64,000 bases of DNA from Siphonodentalium dalli (lineage: Eukaryota; Mollusca; Scaphopoda; Gadilida; Siphonodentaliidae). The DNA lies in assembly GCA_032622095.1 (NCBI GenBank), contig CP136061.1, positions 258,138,077 through 258,202,076 of the forward strand, read 5' to 3'. Of this stretch, positions 11,958 through 24,537 are shown one piece after another. The notes beneath the pieces were generated by a model. That model was not told the origin of the DNA. It saw only the letters and a program-made list of their open reading frames with translations, and did no database searches. Made by a program: the position numbers and the translations under genes. Each line of letters begins with the position of its first letter. Within the stretch, counting starts at the first letter, position 1.

Positions 11958-13138
11958 TCAGGTGCGAAAATTAGGGTACGCTAGAACCTGTCTAGCTAGA
12001 GCATACATATATTGGACCTGGACCATGACACAGTTATGCCGCATATACATAAACAGGAGCACCGAGCAATAATACAAATGTGTGTGGGCCGTTAACTTAA
12101 TTGACCCTACCGCAACTAGCTGTGTGAGCCAATGAGATAATTGCATTATACAGCCTGGAGCAATGGTCGCTTCTGCGAACAGGCGGTTAGACAAAAAGAC
12201 TCATTTTACCGGCTTACTCTATGTCGCTTTGATTTTGTTTTGTATAAAAGAGTATTGGTTTCATGTAAGTTGACACACTATAATAATATAACAGTAACAG
12301 AATGCGAAAGCTTCGCCCTATGGGCTTTTTGGATTAGTAAATTATGAAGGTTGGATATGTTACGCTGAGCTGGAGAAGTGACAACTGGAAATATGATGAG
12401 GGGATTAGGAAGTGCTAGATAAGCTTATTAGTTAAAACTATCAAATCAAACTATGTACACATTTGAGATAATGGACCACATAGTGTTGTAATGTTGTAAT
12501 ATCCAAGGGATGATTTGTTGGGGAAAGAGGGACACTAAAATAGCCAAAGTATATGACAGCACCTGTTAAATTCACCTGTTGTCGATTAATACAGGCTGAT
12601 TAGGGCGCTTCTTCCTGATAGCTTTCGGATTTGTGAAAGTAATGAAACATAATTTCTCAATATACTGAAACATGTTTGTTCTATACGCGTAATGTGCCAA
12701 TTATGAAGATTATTAATTGTAATTATAACATTTTTTTTTTTAATTTAAATGTCTTTATTAATTCCTTAGATATATAAGTCACGTTTTTACATAGCCCATA
12801 CACACCCACGTGGCAGGGACAAGGGCGTTATTTTTGTCTGAAATAAAAGGATTATTATATATTGTACAGATGTTGTTCCATAACGCCCTTCTTGGTAATA
12901 GGGTGGTCTGCTCTACGTCATTTGAAAATTGAAAATTATTACAAGTTACAACACACAGAGGCTCCATACACACGGCAAACAGTCCCTACATTATTCTAGG
13001 ACATATATAAACACTATATTGCAATATATGCCGTATGTATTGGAACCTATGTCTATGGAATTACATACAAGTCCTCTAATTTTGTTCGAAATAGGGAAAT
13101 TGTATGGCACACCATCGATAAATTGATAGATCGTGTGT
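11958..13138. other. Interior of hAT-like element, nothing recognised
   Basis: AT-rich interior sequence with only short frames. No transposase motif, splice-bounded exon or internal repeat was identified. A T-run (12731-12741) is the only simple-sequence feature. Confidence 0.4.
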
Positions 13139-13465
13139 CTATTGTGAAGAGATATATAATAATAACATTAAATATTTATTATGTGTTACATATCCAGCTT
13201 GACAAGAACAGTGAATATCCGAAATTATCGAACAATTTATCTCAAAATCGACGTCATGTGCAGGTTCATTTTGCATAATGCTTCGGTGGCAATTTGCCCC
13301 AATAAAGAGCTTGTCGTCGCAAATAAACATTGAAACTGAATGTATGTAGCCTTCACTAAAGTACTTGTATTCTTGTTGTCGCGATTTCAATGAAGTACAA
13401 GTCGAATTGAAGAAAAATCCAGCTGCGAATTCATTCTGGTGGTAAGTCCACCAAATTTGAAACAC
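13139..13465 (-). pseudogene. Possible SWIM-zinc-finger (YqaJ/SWIM type) protein fragment
   Basis: A 108-codon frame. Its C-terminal half reads like the region before and into a SWIM finger of the YqaJ-recombinase/SWIM proteins abundant in marine invertebrates: an EGYIHSVSMF strand, a CHRSIMQNEPAHDV block and HCSCQAG, then MLLLY. In the usual SWIM pattern CxC is followed by CxH before an ALLY helix. Here the second pair appears as TH and N, so the metal site would be incomplete. The frame ends just after this block, and no YqaJ nuclease part was found downstream. It lies inside the proposed hAT-like element, possibly as captured or inserted sequence. This is a pattern-level resemblance only. 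Confidence 0.3.
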
Positions 13466-15105
13466 GTCGTTCCTTGTTGTCAGACAAATCGGCGTGTGAT
13501 GTCTAACCTGCTATAATTCAGTCTGGCAATTTATGGCAGGCGTTGTTATCACCGCTGGGCAGCAGCGTGAATTGAGTGGGCGCTGTTGTCTCATGGGCTA
13601 TATATAGGAGGAATCGCCGTGAGATTTTCGTGTGCATTTATAGTGGTTAATGTTTTTGTCAATACCGTGGGGCAGGTTTTTGGGTGCGTCGAAAATTCAC
13701 CGAGTACGATATCATATCGGAGAAATGATCACCTCAGAAAAAAGTTGTCATCGCGGGATGATTTCAGATTTTCTGACATTTAAATCTAAGATTCTGCTTC
13801 TGAATGCAGAAATTAATCAATAAATCTGATAAAATGTATTAAAACTTAGAAATAATTAGTATTTATTCAGTTTATTATGAAATAATAGCACAAATTTGAG
13901 CGGGTTTTGCAACTTCCGTTTAAACTGTAATGCATATCTCAGAAATGGTTGACGTTAGAAGGCCATTAGCGAAAGGGCCGACACTTTGTACCTACTTCGT
14001 ACCCAACCTGCCCCACGGTATTGACAAAAATTGCCAACCATTTATAGTGGTCCAATTGTATTTATATCTGTCTCGGGCTCCGCTCAATTATTTATTTCAG
14101 AAAGAAGCTAAAACAATGTCGGAACCAGAAGAAATAGAGCCCGATCTAGATGAATCTTTGTGTTAATTTTCTTATATTGAGCAGTATGTAGCCCATACAA
14201 CATCTTTACCAACGTATTCATCACGTATACAATACGGAAAACGTCGACGTCACAAATTACGTCAACTTTATCTTTTGAACAAGAACTACAAACTTTATTA
14301 ATAAAGTCGCCTATCAGTTTGATAAAAATGGCTATAAATTACGGTAGAAACGAATCAATAAACGCTAAATCTCGATGTTGAATAGTTCTAGTGGGTGTGT
14401 AATAAAACGCAACCACACATTATGTGTGCGTGGTGAGAAAATTAAATTATGCTGCAAGTTACAACTCGCGCCCCATCGTTGTAACGTTGTAACATTCCGC
14501 GTAACAAACTCATACGTTAATTTTCACGTCATGCACACATATGTGTGGTTCTGTCTATTTTATATGAAGGCATAATCATTCCAGAGTGTATTTATCAACG
14601 AATATATGTCAGAAGTTACATATTGTTGGCTTTAAAGTGCTAAATTGGAGCTTGGTCAATATTTACCACGTGCCTATCAACAATGCCACTTGCCTATCAT
14701 AACAAGTTTGTGCTTTGCCATGAGCCTATCTGCGGAGGCAATATGCCTGTCATAAATTTGTGATATGACACTCAGGAAAATCGATATTTTTCCACGAAAA
14801 ATATGTCTTTTATTGTGGATTTTGGTTTCATTGTATCAATGGAATGTACATCTAGTGACATGTGTACATGAAGCCTACATATCGAGATTTCTACCATTTA
14901 TATTAGGTAGTTTCTTTGATAAACGACAAAAACCGGTTGTAAAATTCGACAAATTAAGTAATAACAAATATATCTAAAGGCACACGACTATCACAAATGG
15001 TGTATGAATACACCATTCATGGTCCTATCTAATGCCATAAGCGTTCTCGCCGGGTGGATTCAAGAATTTATGATGTTCCTCAATTTCTGAGCACACGTGT
15101 GAAGA

Positions 15106-15172
15106 CGCCACACAATATCACTACAGCAATATGCCTACCCACAGCCACCAGCCTATAGGGTTATCGGGCGTG
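15106..15172 (-). repeat. Right arm of 67-bp inverted repeat
   Basis: Reverse complement of 10924-10990 with two substitutions. It ends gttatcgggcgtg on the plus strand. Confidence 0.95.
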
Positions 15173-15959
15173 TAGATATACTTTGTACATGTCACTTTTC
15201 TTATGATGAAAGTGCCAGTGTGGGCGGCCGCTTGTTTCGTTCTAAATTGTTTTTAATAACTACTATCCTACACTGGCCAACACTATGTAGCACCCTATCA
15301 ATGCGACAAACATGCAACTGAATGAGTATGGAATTATTTGTAATAAACAGTGTAACATGGCATCAACTAATCAATTTGGATGGATATCGAATCGAGTATT
15401 CTATTGTTTTTTACTGTTATAATTATCGAAGAAACATGCAAACCACATTACATAGTACATACACAAGACAGTCACATTAATCCAATAGTAGTTGTACTGA
15501 TAGGTGTATAACTGTAATTGTCAGGACTATACAATCAGCCACCACAGTCTCCAAGACTCCAATATTAATGTAGTAGTCATATTAGTACACATTTGTATAA
15601 TTGTCATCACTATAGTTATTTCGTTTAAATTTCAATTTAATGAAAATAAGTATGATACGAATCATGCATACGATCAGTTGAGTGCCATGTTAGATTGGTT
15701 GTAATACATTCTGGCCCTAGCTATATATCTGTCTAATACATTTAATTAGTGCATGTTCGCATTACTAGAAATACTATTATCGTGCATCGTTCCCAGTATA
15801 TCCCACCAGAGACAGACAATGATGCATACAATCGGCAAACAATGTCAGTTTTGACATATATGGACTCATTGCAATGCACTGAACTCAGTAACCTTATAGT
15901 TTGTATTATACAGAGTAAAAACTTTGAGAAAACAGAGAATTCATTAACATATATCCTAT

Positions 15960-16064
15960 TATAGGTGGACCGGACCGTTTTGGACCGGTCCAGGCATGTG
16001 TACCGGATCGGAATGGCCTGGACCGGACCGGACTGGACGTGGTCCGGTCCGGTCCGCATCACTG
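15960..16064. repeat. GGACCGGACC-rich right end of hAT-like element
   Basis: Short GGACC and GGTCC words are arranged as an imperfect palindrome and finish ccggtccgcatcactg. The matching left-end cluster is at 10704-10790. This is the only strongly GC-rich patch in the neighbourhood. Confidence 0.8.
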
Positions 16065-18940
16065 ATCACATACACACTATATATTATACAGCGTGCTTTA
16101 AACCAGAACCACAATTTTATTATTTTGCACGGTAAGGTTCTCATATTGATAAATTAACGACGTTTTTTGTGTTTATGTGGAATGCAGGTGAGAGGAAATA
16201 TCTACTGAGACCAGTGACGTGGCGAGAGGGCGGATATTGGGAAAGGTGTGTCTATAACCCTATCTCAAACTTCGGTAAAATTTACTAAAAAATCCAACAG
16301 TTGGAAATTTCATGCCTGACGCAAAGTTGCAAGTTTTACACCACATGTGCATTATAATAGGTTGAAATTGTTCACTTTGTTTGATTTTTCAACCAGTAAT
16401 TAGTGGGAAATTTATTGTTTTTTTTAGACAAACAGTAGCATATTTTTCTACTTTTGGTAAAACAAAAATGGCCTCAAATGGCCATCGGATGGAAGACTTC
16501 CATTTGGTTGGAAATTCTAATAGTTGGAAAGCTAGAGGTACCAATTGGAAAATTCAGAACGAGAAGGGGTGTGCAAATATAATTCTACAAATATAGTTCA
16601 AGGGGAGGGTGTGTGCACGTCGACATTTGAAGGTGGACACCCCCGCCAACGGCGACCATCGAGCCGAGTCCCTGAACTTAATGCGACTTGTGGATGCCAC
16701 TGGAATTCCCTATAGTCGTATACTACGAAGTTCTTTCTGTGGCACCCGGAATCACACAAAATGTGTGAAATTGGTGTTTCAAATTAATTTCATTTGAATA
16801 TGATGATCAGGCCAAAATTAATAAATTGTTTGTTTGTCCACACCCCTACCCAAAAAATTTCAGGTGGGTAGGTAGGTAGGGATTTTTTTTTTTGCAAGGT
16901 GGAATGGCATATTAAGGGTCCCCTCCATGGTGCAGGCCGAGGGTATCAATATTAATAAATAGTCAGGGATTAATTTGAAAACAAATTAAAAATGTAATAG
17001 TTGGAAAAACACAACAGGAACAATAAATAATTATGCTGTTCAGTCACAGTTGCTGGAGTTTCTGACCGAAAATGAGCTTCTCAGACAACATACCACTACT
17101 GAATAAATAAATAAAAAAAAAAAAAAAATTCTCAATCTCAATAAAAGAATTTCCAGTCGGCCGTTAAAATCGAGTCGGTCGGGGCGAGGACAAACAAATA
17201 CCTTTTTAATTATGGCCTCATGAGCATCACTGTTGCAATAAACCTTGAAATACCACAATGGACGATCAATGTACCAAGTGAAACAAATTGTTGGGTGGGT
17301 GGGGTATTTATTTGTCCATTATATTGGTGATTTACCAAGACGATGTGAAAAATTAACATGCATATTTTGGCTCCTCTGCTATGTATAACTTGCGTAAATT
17401 CGGTTACCGAGGGAGGGGCCGAGGTGGGGGTGATGTATAGCTAATACATATGTAGCCACCGTTTGTGTCCAAAACTTTAAATTGTGAAGAATATTATGTC
17501 ATTCAATAAATGTCATAATAGCATATAATGAACTTATAAATAATCTAAAATTATAAATACTGCAGAATAGTGAGATGTGTCATTAAAGTATTATTAGCAT
17601 TTGGATTAAGTGACGTACATGGTGAAGAGTTATCGTTTATACTATAAAAAGGGGGAGGGGGGCTTATTTTCAAACTCGCCATGTTTCTCATATTATAATT
17701 CTTATATATGAATGTATTGTGTTATATAGCTAAAATTCCTCATGTAAAATTGCAAATTTCCCGTGTCAAGATTGTGCTTAATGGGGGCACCGATCTGGCC
17801 TTATAGATAAAGTAAAATATATTTATAAAATGTCCGAACATTCATTATGTGAAGCTATAATGAGTAGTACATGTATATATTTAGCATGTTTCAAAAACTA
17901 TATTCCTTTCTGAAAATTCGCTCTTTAATGTATGGATTATAATACTGTTATAGATGTACATACACTGTAAATAATATTCCCACAATGGCATGTTATAAAC
18001 AAAATAACTTCTATGCTTACAGGTTCAATGGTGAAATCATGGCGGTCACGGTCACGCGGTGCGACGTCGATGTAAATAACAAGACATGGACATGACTGCC
18101 TTGGCAACGACGCAGATAAACTCTAGTCAACCAACCAAGAACCACGGTGGAATGTATGAGTTAGACACAAATTCCACAATCAATGATTTTGGTATACATA
18201 TGATGATGTCATGTGCTGTAATTTGGTTTCTGTGCAAGAGGCGATGACTTCTATTATTCGTGAACTCGAGCTTTCTCTTCAGAAATTGCACCGATATATA
18301 TACATTCAAAAGGACTATCCTGTTTGGAGCCCTTAATTTTCTTGTATATTTCAAGGGATCTAAGAAAGCTTCAGTTAGTTTTAGAGCTTGTTATTCTACA
18401 CACGTGAGGGTGAGTCTGGTGTAAGACAGCCAACCGGTATAGCAATATACATATATATGTATATATAGCAGAGACTGACTTTCGAATTGTTCCAATACAT
18501 TCAAGTTGGAGGAAAATTCTAGTTATTGATGTGAAGCCCATTGATGGAACTGAAACATGCACGCTTATAGTTTAAAATTTCTTTGAAATCTCGTCGGATG
18601 ACCAAAATATTATGTGAATGTGTTAAACGGCTGTTATGTTTCGTGTCGTTGTATTATTGAAATTAAAGACTACAGCTATACTATATCATTCGACAATCAC
18701 GATTTCTGCTGTGTACACAAAAGAAGGCCGCGGACCCCCGGGATATGCATTTTTGCTGTTTGATAAGTTAATATTCGAAAACGTCCAGCGCCGCACGTCA
18801 AGCATCAGTAGACTATAACATTTCATATGTATGGCAGGAAAAAACACGTCCAACGATAGCCGAACTATATGTATGTCCAATAGATATCGATATAAACACT
18901 CTTCGTTGAATATGATTTTTTTTTGCAGGATTAGCAGCCT
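16065..18940. other. No recognised gene; low-complexity patches
   Basis: Contains several TTGGAAA-type words (16300-16550), an A-rich tract of aaataaataaat followed by a long A run at about 17100-17130, a G-rich patch near 17650 and a TATATATGTATATATA stretch near 18450. The segment from 16211 (cagtgacgtggcgagag) could be a hAT-type terminus, but I found no partner end. No exon with convincing splice sites was seen. Confidence 0.4.
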
Positions 18941-19168
18941 ATTGTTTGGATCAACCACAAACATTTGTACGCATGTGATTAACACATATGTGTAGTCTTG
19001 CCCAACAGCATTGTGTACAAGAACAATACAAATAGTGTGATGGCGGTGAACACTATTGTTTGGATCAACCGCACAAAAGTGTACGCATGTGATTAACACA
19101 TATGTGTAGTCTCGCCCAACAACATTGTGTACAATAACAATACAATCATGTGTGGTAGCGGTGAACAT
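18941..19168. repeat. Tandem duplication, 114-bp period, of palindrome-word DNA
   Basis: Two copies begin attgtttggatcaacc at 18941 and 19055. Both contain gcatgtgattaacacatatg, a ttgtgtaca word and a ggcggtgaaca or agcggtgaaca word. They open the palindrome-word block that leads into array 2. Confidence 0.9.
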
Positions 19169-19503
19169 ATTGTTTCCTTAGTGCAAACATATTTGCGTCC
19201 ATTCAACAAACAAATAAATGTGCTGGACCCAAACATCTTTGTGTGTGTCAACTACACAACTATGTAGGCCAGTTACCACACATAAACTGTTCATCTGCAT
19301 CCACACAATCTTGTGCGCAACTTAGCACACATTTAATGTGTGCCTACAAAGAACAAGTTGTTTGGTCGATCCACACAGTTTATTCGCCACCGCCACACAA
19401 CATATGTCTGATCATTTGCCACACAATTTACCACACAATGTTGTGCTCGATCAAGCGGCTACACAAACTGTGCGGCAACTGTGTGGTTCTACCACACAGT
19501 CGT
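19169..19503. repeat. Palindrome-word block on the left flank of array 2
   Basis: A run of short words, roughly every 20-30 bp, of the type ACACA(n)TGTGT: for example caaacatctttgtgtg, agcacacatttaatgtgtgc, acacaatcttgtgcgc and cacacaatgttgtgctc. The words differ in their centres, so this is not a simple tandem repeat. The block joins the first minisatellite unit without a gap near 19504. Confidence 0.7.
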
Positions 19504-20615
19504 TTAAAGAGTGTGTGCCATTGTGCGCGTATTCACGGAAGACCATTATTATTAGTAAAGTTTGTATTGTGCCATTGTCCGCGTATTCACGGATGACCAT
19601 TATTATAGTCTTGTTTGTATTGTGCCATTGTGCACGTATTCACGGATGACCATTATTATAGTCTTGTTTGTATTGTGCCATTGTGCACGTATTCACGGAT
19701 GACCATTATTATCAGTCTTGTTTGTATTGTGCCATTGTGCGCGTATTCACGGATGACCAGTATTATTAGTCTTGTTTGTATTGTGCCAGTGTGCGCGTAT
19801 TCACGGATAACAATTATTATAGTCTTGTTTGTATTGTGCCATTGTGCACGTATTCACGGATGACCATTATTATTAGTCTTGTTTGTATTGTGCCAGTGTG
19901 CGCGTATTCACGGATGACCATTATTATAGTCTTGTTTGTATTGTGCCATTGTGCAAGTATTCACGGATGACCATTATTATTAGTATAGTTTGTATTGTGC
20001 CAGTGTGCGCGTATTCACGGATGACCATTATTATTAGTATAGTTTGTATTGTGCCAGTGTGCGCGTATTCACGGATGACCATTATTACTAGTATTGTTTG
20101 TATTGTGCCATTGAGCACGTATTCACGGATGACCATTATTATAGTCTTGTTTGTATTGTGCCAGTGTGCGCGTATTCACGGATGACCATTATTATTAGTC
20201 TTGTTTGTATTGTGCCAGTGTGCGCGTATTCACGGATGCCCATTATGATAGTCTTGTTTGTATTGTGCCATTGAGGGCGTATTCACGGATGACCATTATT
20301 ATTAGTCTTGTTTGTATTGTGCCGTTGTACGCGTATTCACGGATCACGGATGACCATTATTATCAGTCTTGTTTGTATTGTGTCAGTGTGCGCGTATTCA
20401 CGGATCACGGATGACGATTATTATAGTCTTGTTTGTATTGTGCCAGTGTGCGCGTATTCACGGATGACGATTATTATTAGTCTTGGTTGTATTCTGCCAG
20501 TGTACGCGTATTCACGGATGACTATTATTATAGTCTTGTTTGTATTGTGCCAGTGTGCGCGTATTCACGGATCACGGATGGCCATTATTATTAGTCTTGT
20601 TTGTATTGTGCCACA
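19504..20615 (+). repeat. Minisatellite array 2 (54-bp family), about 21 copies
   Basis: Same unit and orientation as arrays 1 and 3. Unit variants include 53 bp (attatagtc), 54 bp (attattagtc) and longer forms with a doubled cggatcacggatgacc segment. The last 540 bp or so (about 20070-20610) line up with about 48241-48781 in array 3, unit variant by unit variant, at a constant offset of 28,171. Open frames on both strands come from the 18-codon period and are not genes. Confidence 0.97.
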
Positions 20616-20780
20616 CGGAAATAAATAAAGAGTAGAAACGTGTACTCTATTATTTTGTAGATATCGTATTTACACATCCATTGTGTAGAAATGCCACAAG
20701 ACGTATGGCGCGCGACAACTAATTACACTATAAAAGAGTACAATTGATTAATAAGTACTCAAATAAAGAGTAACGTGGCG
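20616..20780. repeat. Palindrome-word block on the right flank of array 2
   Basis: Contains agagtagaaacgtgtactct, tttacacatccattgtgtag, aaaagagtacaattg and aataaagagtaacg. The AGAGTA/TACTCT and ACACA/TGTGT vocabulary is the same as in the block left of array 3 (44985-45335). Confidence 0.6.
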
Positions 20781-23018
20781 TATTTAGCGATCACGTGCCG
20801 ATGTGCAACGTCATTTTTTCGCAGCGTCATTTTTTCGACGGTGACGCCATTTTGTCTCAATGCATGGAAAGTAAACTATTCTTTATCCATTGGAATCATG
20901 GAATTTTCATGTAATTACAGACTGTCCACATGTCGGAATCGTGGTAACGGAAACGCGGCAATGTTTTGACTTCATTATTTTTCATTAAGTTGTGAAATTT
21001 CATTGAAAACACCAACATAAATCGTAGGCTACTATTCTTGACTAGGTAGGCCAACTTTACTTTAGATTTTGTCATCATCTAGCCTATATATTTTATTATT
21101 TCCCCCGGACTATAATTTATGTTCCTAACCAGCGCCGCCTGAAATTAGCTACACGTCCTTCATCCCGAACTTGCCGAAGCGAGGGCGGATTTTTTATCAT
21201 TGATATATCATTTAGGACATTTAGATGTGGAAATTGGAATTTCATTGAAAGATATTGCAAGTACTATATAACATATTAATTAACGGTAAATTATATTGCT
21301 ATTAGTATTAATATGTATGACTACTTTAGATTTGAAATAATTTACATCATCATCTTTACTAGTATCATACTCATAGTATGATAGTATGTTATTAACAATT
21401 TGATGAAAATCTAACTTCTAAGTAACTAAACAGAACATCGTAATTTCCGTATTAGTTGCTCAAATATTCCCATTTTTTAAATTACCCCTCTGGAGTCCTC
21501 ATTGACCTTCACCTTCGCGTGAGATTTCATGAATTTTAAAGTTTTTTTTATCATCATCGTCTATCGTCTGACATCAGTCAGTCATCATCATTATCACCGT
21601 CGTGTTTGCCGACAAAATAATTAATATATTACACAATGTCAATGTGACAACTGACGTACGGCATCAGTATTAGTTGTTTTAAATTCAGTCTGTTCAGAGA
21701 TGAATACCCAGAAATAATTTTGAATCAATAAATGTGCATCGAAATTGGGTGACTTGCTCACAAGTGAACTCACATGTACCTGTAGGCTGTATGGCAATTG
21801 TTTTTCCAGATTTGTTGTTCAGAACAATTTATTTTGACTAATAGTAATAGCTTGGTTGGTTCAACCATGCAAATTTAAAATTGGGGTCCCGTGATCTTTC
21901 AAGTTGCATGATCTGATGATTCAAAGTAGGCCTACTTTTGTGTCTCAATCTCATATTAAAACTGCTCAAGGCACAGCTCTCGAAAGATCCTCATGTCATG
22001 AAGCGATATGGCGAGGTGACTTGGAATTGATCCAAATATCCTCATGTCGATCGTTAAAAAGGCGAGGTGGCTTTGACGGCTGGTGCTAAATTTCAAGCAG
22101 TTATATGCTACTCTTGGGATCCAAATAATAGACTAAATAGTAGGGGGCGGAATAATAGTACAGGGGTGAAATTTCCTTTAAAATAAATAATAGTATGGGG
22201 GCGCAATAATAGTACAGGGGGGAATTTTCGCAAATCAACACAAAGTATTCGTCAAAAATTGTGGTTAGTTTCATATGTTCTCATACAGAGATCATTGCAC
22301 ATCCTCGTAAATATCATTCGCATTTTGTTAAAAACTTCTAACTTCTAACAGTTTACTTTGATTGTTCCTGAATTATTTTAGACTTGTAGTCATATATACA
22401 GTTAGAGATATGACTTTTATGTGAGGGACTTGTGTGCTTGGGGTTCATTAACTCAGCCTTTGTTGTCATATGACTGACTCAAAAATATAGTGTCCAGATC
22501 CAGTCGCAACTATTGACACAATGAAATAATTATCATGATTCATTGATGTCAGATATGCCATAATGGTGAGCATAGACATGTAAAATTTAGCTTGGCAATA
22601 TAAAAGCATATTGGAATCCTTTTGTTTTTTAATAATCTATAAACTCATCTTCACCATCGTCTCCACTTTATCATCTTCATCATCATAATTCACTATATAT
22701 ATAGAGCAACTATAGATATAAAATATACATGTAGTCGAACAAATCCCAAGTGTTGACCATTCATTTAGGCCCATACCGGCAGTTTAAGTTTAATACAAAA
22801 TAACAAATTTAGTGGTTCTTTTCACAATGGTATACAATTGTCACAAATTCACAATGTGATAACTTCTGCATTTATGTGAAAGTGATGAAATTGGAACCTC
22901 TAGTATATAATAAGTAATCAAAATTAAAATCTTCATAATAATGGATATCGTATTAATTTAAAATTAAATCATCATTATCTGGGTCAAGTAATGTTCTATG
23001 TTGACTGGTAATCACTAC
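20781..23018. other. No recognised gene; one two-copy short repeat
   Basis: AT-rich DNA with ATCATC-rich patches (21550-21600, 22670). A two-copy repeat of about 65 bp lies at 22130-22225 (aataatagtacaggggtgaa and aataatagtacagggggga); a related word is at 29735. A second short duplication (tcctcatgtc ... aggcgaggtg) is at 21985-22080. No exon candidates with good splice sites. Confidence 0.45.
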
Positions 23019-23020
23019 TA

Positions 23021-23272
23021 CAGTAATGCCCTAATTAATCGACTCCCTAACCACAGCAGAATTATGGGTAACTTTTCAGGATTTAGTCGGAAATATGGCT
23101 TGTTGCTATTCATTGGAAAGCTCTCGCAGAGAGTTTTCTGATGAATGGCAACAAGCCATATTTCTAGGAGAGCTTTCCGATGAATAGCAACAAGCCATAT
23201 TTCCGACTAAATCCTGAAAAGTTACCCATAATTCTGCTGTGGTTAGGGAGTTGATTAATTAGGGCATTACTG
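23021..23272. mobile_element. mariner/Tc1-like foldback MITE, TA-flanked
   Basis: A nearly complete inverted repeat of 252 bp. Its ends read cagtaatgccctaattaatc and the reverse complement, flanked by TA on both sides (23019-23020, 23273-23274). The arms include ccacagcagaattatgggta and ggaaatatggcttgttg. The centre has an extra arm-derived segment (gagagttttctgatgaatgg), so the loop is itself partly duplicated. TA target duplication with CAGT termini fits mariner/Tc1-type non-autonomous elements. A second copy is at 42671-42858 and a one-armed copy at 26146-26262. Confidence 0.92.
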
Positions 23273-23663
23273 TATACACAAGCATTTGCATCATCATGGT
23301 CGTCTGTGAAGCTAGAATATTCATTCAGCGTGTTTAGTCTTGATATATATGAGCTACAATTCTACAGATAACATGTGGACAGTCTGCTTTTAAATAATTC
23401 TAGATTCTGTATTAAAATCCAAAATTGTTAATGTGGAACATCTATTTTTTTTGCTGACTGCGTGCCATTTTTGAAGAATCTTTTAAAAACAACAATATTC
23501 TGGTCTACAAATAATTGCATCATTTCCATGCAAAATTTCGACTCGTTTATGACGTCTGTACAATGGAGTGGATGATCACAGATGATTCATGGTGGTTGGA
23601 ATATCAAGGCTTGAGGAATCTGGTTGAATTTTTCACAGGTATTTATGAATTATCTATTATAAA

Positions 23664-24537
23664 CTAATCTCATATATATTTTGAAGACCTCTGTCTGTAT
23701 GTTTGTTTGTCTGTCTGTCTGTCTGTCTGTCATTAATACAAATCTACGATTCTCGACCGATCGGGACGAAACTTGGTACGTGTGTGTAGTTTGACCAGGC
23801 GGTGAACGTTGTCGTATTGGCGAGCCCGTGCGGCGCCCGCTTCGCGCATGCGCAGACGAGATCTCGGAAACGGGTGGAGCTATCGACTTGAAATTTGCTA
23901 TGTGAATCAGGGTAGTTTCCAGGGCAGTTTTGGTACCTGTAACAGGTATGGGCGCCCAAACTCCAGCAGCCCAAAAAACAGTTAGAAAGAAACAAAATTA
24001 CTCTGATAAATAATTTGTTTTTGACCATTACTACTAGAACACAAAATACAACTACAGTAAACACTAAATCATTAAATAAAGCAATAAATTGTCATTTTGT
24101 GGCAGTATGTAGTTCCGGGGGGGGGGGGGACCACTCCCATACCCTCCCCAACGTAGGGCTGCAGCCTTCGGCCATGGTTATGGCATATAAAACAGGTGTC
24201 CCCAAATAATTACTGGAAACTACACTGATGTGAATGTATCTTGCCCCGGATACGAATTTTATCGGGTCGCCGAGCCCGTGCGACATCAGCTTCGCGCATG
24301 CGCAGACGAGATCTCGGAAACGGGTGGAGCTATCGACTTGAAATTTGCTATGTGAATGTATCTTGCCCCGGATACAAATTTTATCGGGTCGCCGAGCCCG
24401 TGCGACGCCAGCTTCGCGCATGCGCAGACGAGATCTCGGAAACGGGTGCTATCGACTTGAAATTTGGTTTTTGAAACGGGTGGAGCTATCGAAATTTGGT
24501 TTTTGAATAGCCCGGACAACGTCGGGCTCATCGGCTA
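23664..24537. repeat. Composite repeat with TCTG microsatellite, copy 1
   Basis: Starts ctaatctcatatatatttt, then a (GTCT)n tract, then a conserved block (cgaccgatcgggacgaaact) and tandem units of about 120 bp (cgagcccgtgcgac, gcgcatgcgcagacgagatc, tatcgacttgaaatttg). Ends cggacaacgtcgggctc then atcggcta. A 310-bp unrelated segment, including a G run at 24118-24129, interrupts it at about 23915-24230. Units of this kind, a microsatellite followed by a moderately GC-rich body, are dispersed in invertebrate genomes. No coding function is implied. Confidence 0.85.

Larger units (their letters stand above)
10704..16064. mobile_element. Probable 5.36-kb hAT-like DNA transposon, no intact transposase
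   Basis: The left end reads tagtgatgtggaccggacc and the right end, reverse-complemented, reads cagtgatgcggaccggacc. The 8 bases outside are ATCATATA (10696-10703) and ATCACATA (16065-16072), one mismatch, as expected for an aged 8-bp hAT target duplication. Inside lie near-perfect 67-bp inverted repeats (10924-10990 and 15106-15172). Scattered gataggca or aggcatattg words also point inwards from both sides (11338-11410; 14665-14745), like the subterminal transposase-binding repeats of hAT elements. I find no hAT transposase frame; what lies inside is one SWIM-like fragment and short unidentified frames. The alternative is two independent small GGACC-rich elements, which the inverted repeats make less likely. 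Confidence 0.6.

Noticed and set aside
14765-14977. 70-codon frame with signal-peptide-like start (KICLLLWILVSLYQW) and a KR site
   Set aside because: Lies inside the proposed hAT-like element, with no homology I recognise and no upstream promoter or splice evidence.
15504-15704. 66-codon frame with one transmembrane-like segment
   Set aside because: A single hydrophobic stretch in AT-rich DNA is common by chance; no family match.
16211-16600. Possible hAT terminus cagtgacgtggcgagag
   Set aside because: No inverse partner end or 8-bp target duplication was found.
18010-20850. Possible inverted ends (ggcggtcacggtcac near 18040, ggtgacgccattttg near 20842) around array 2
   Set aside because: Only about a dozen bases agree and no target duplication is visible.
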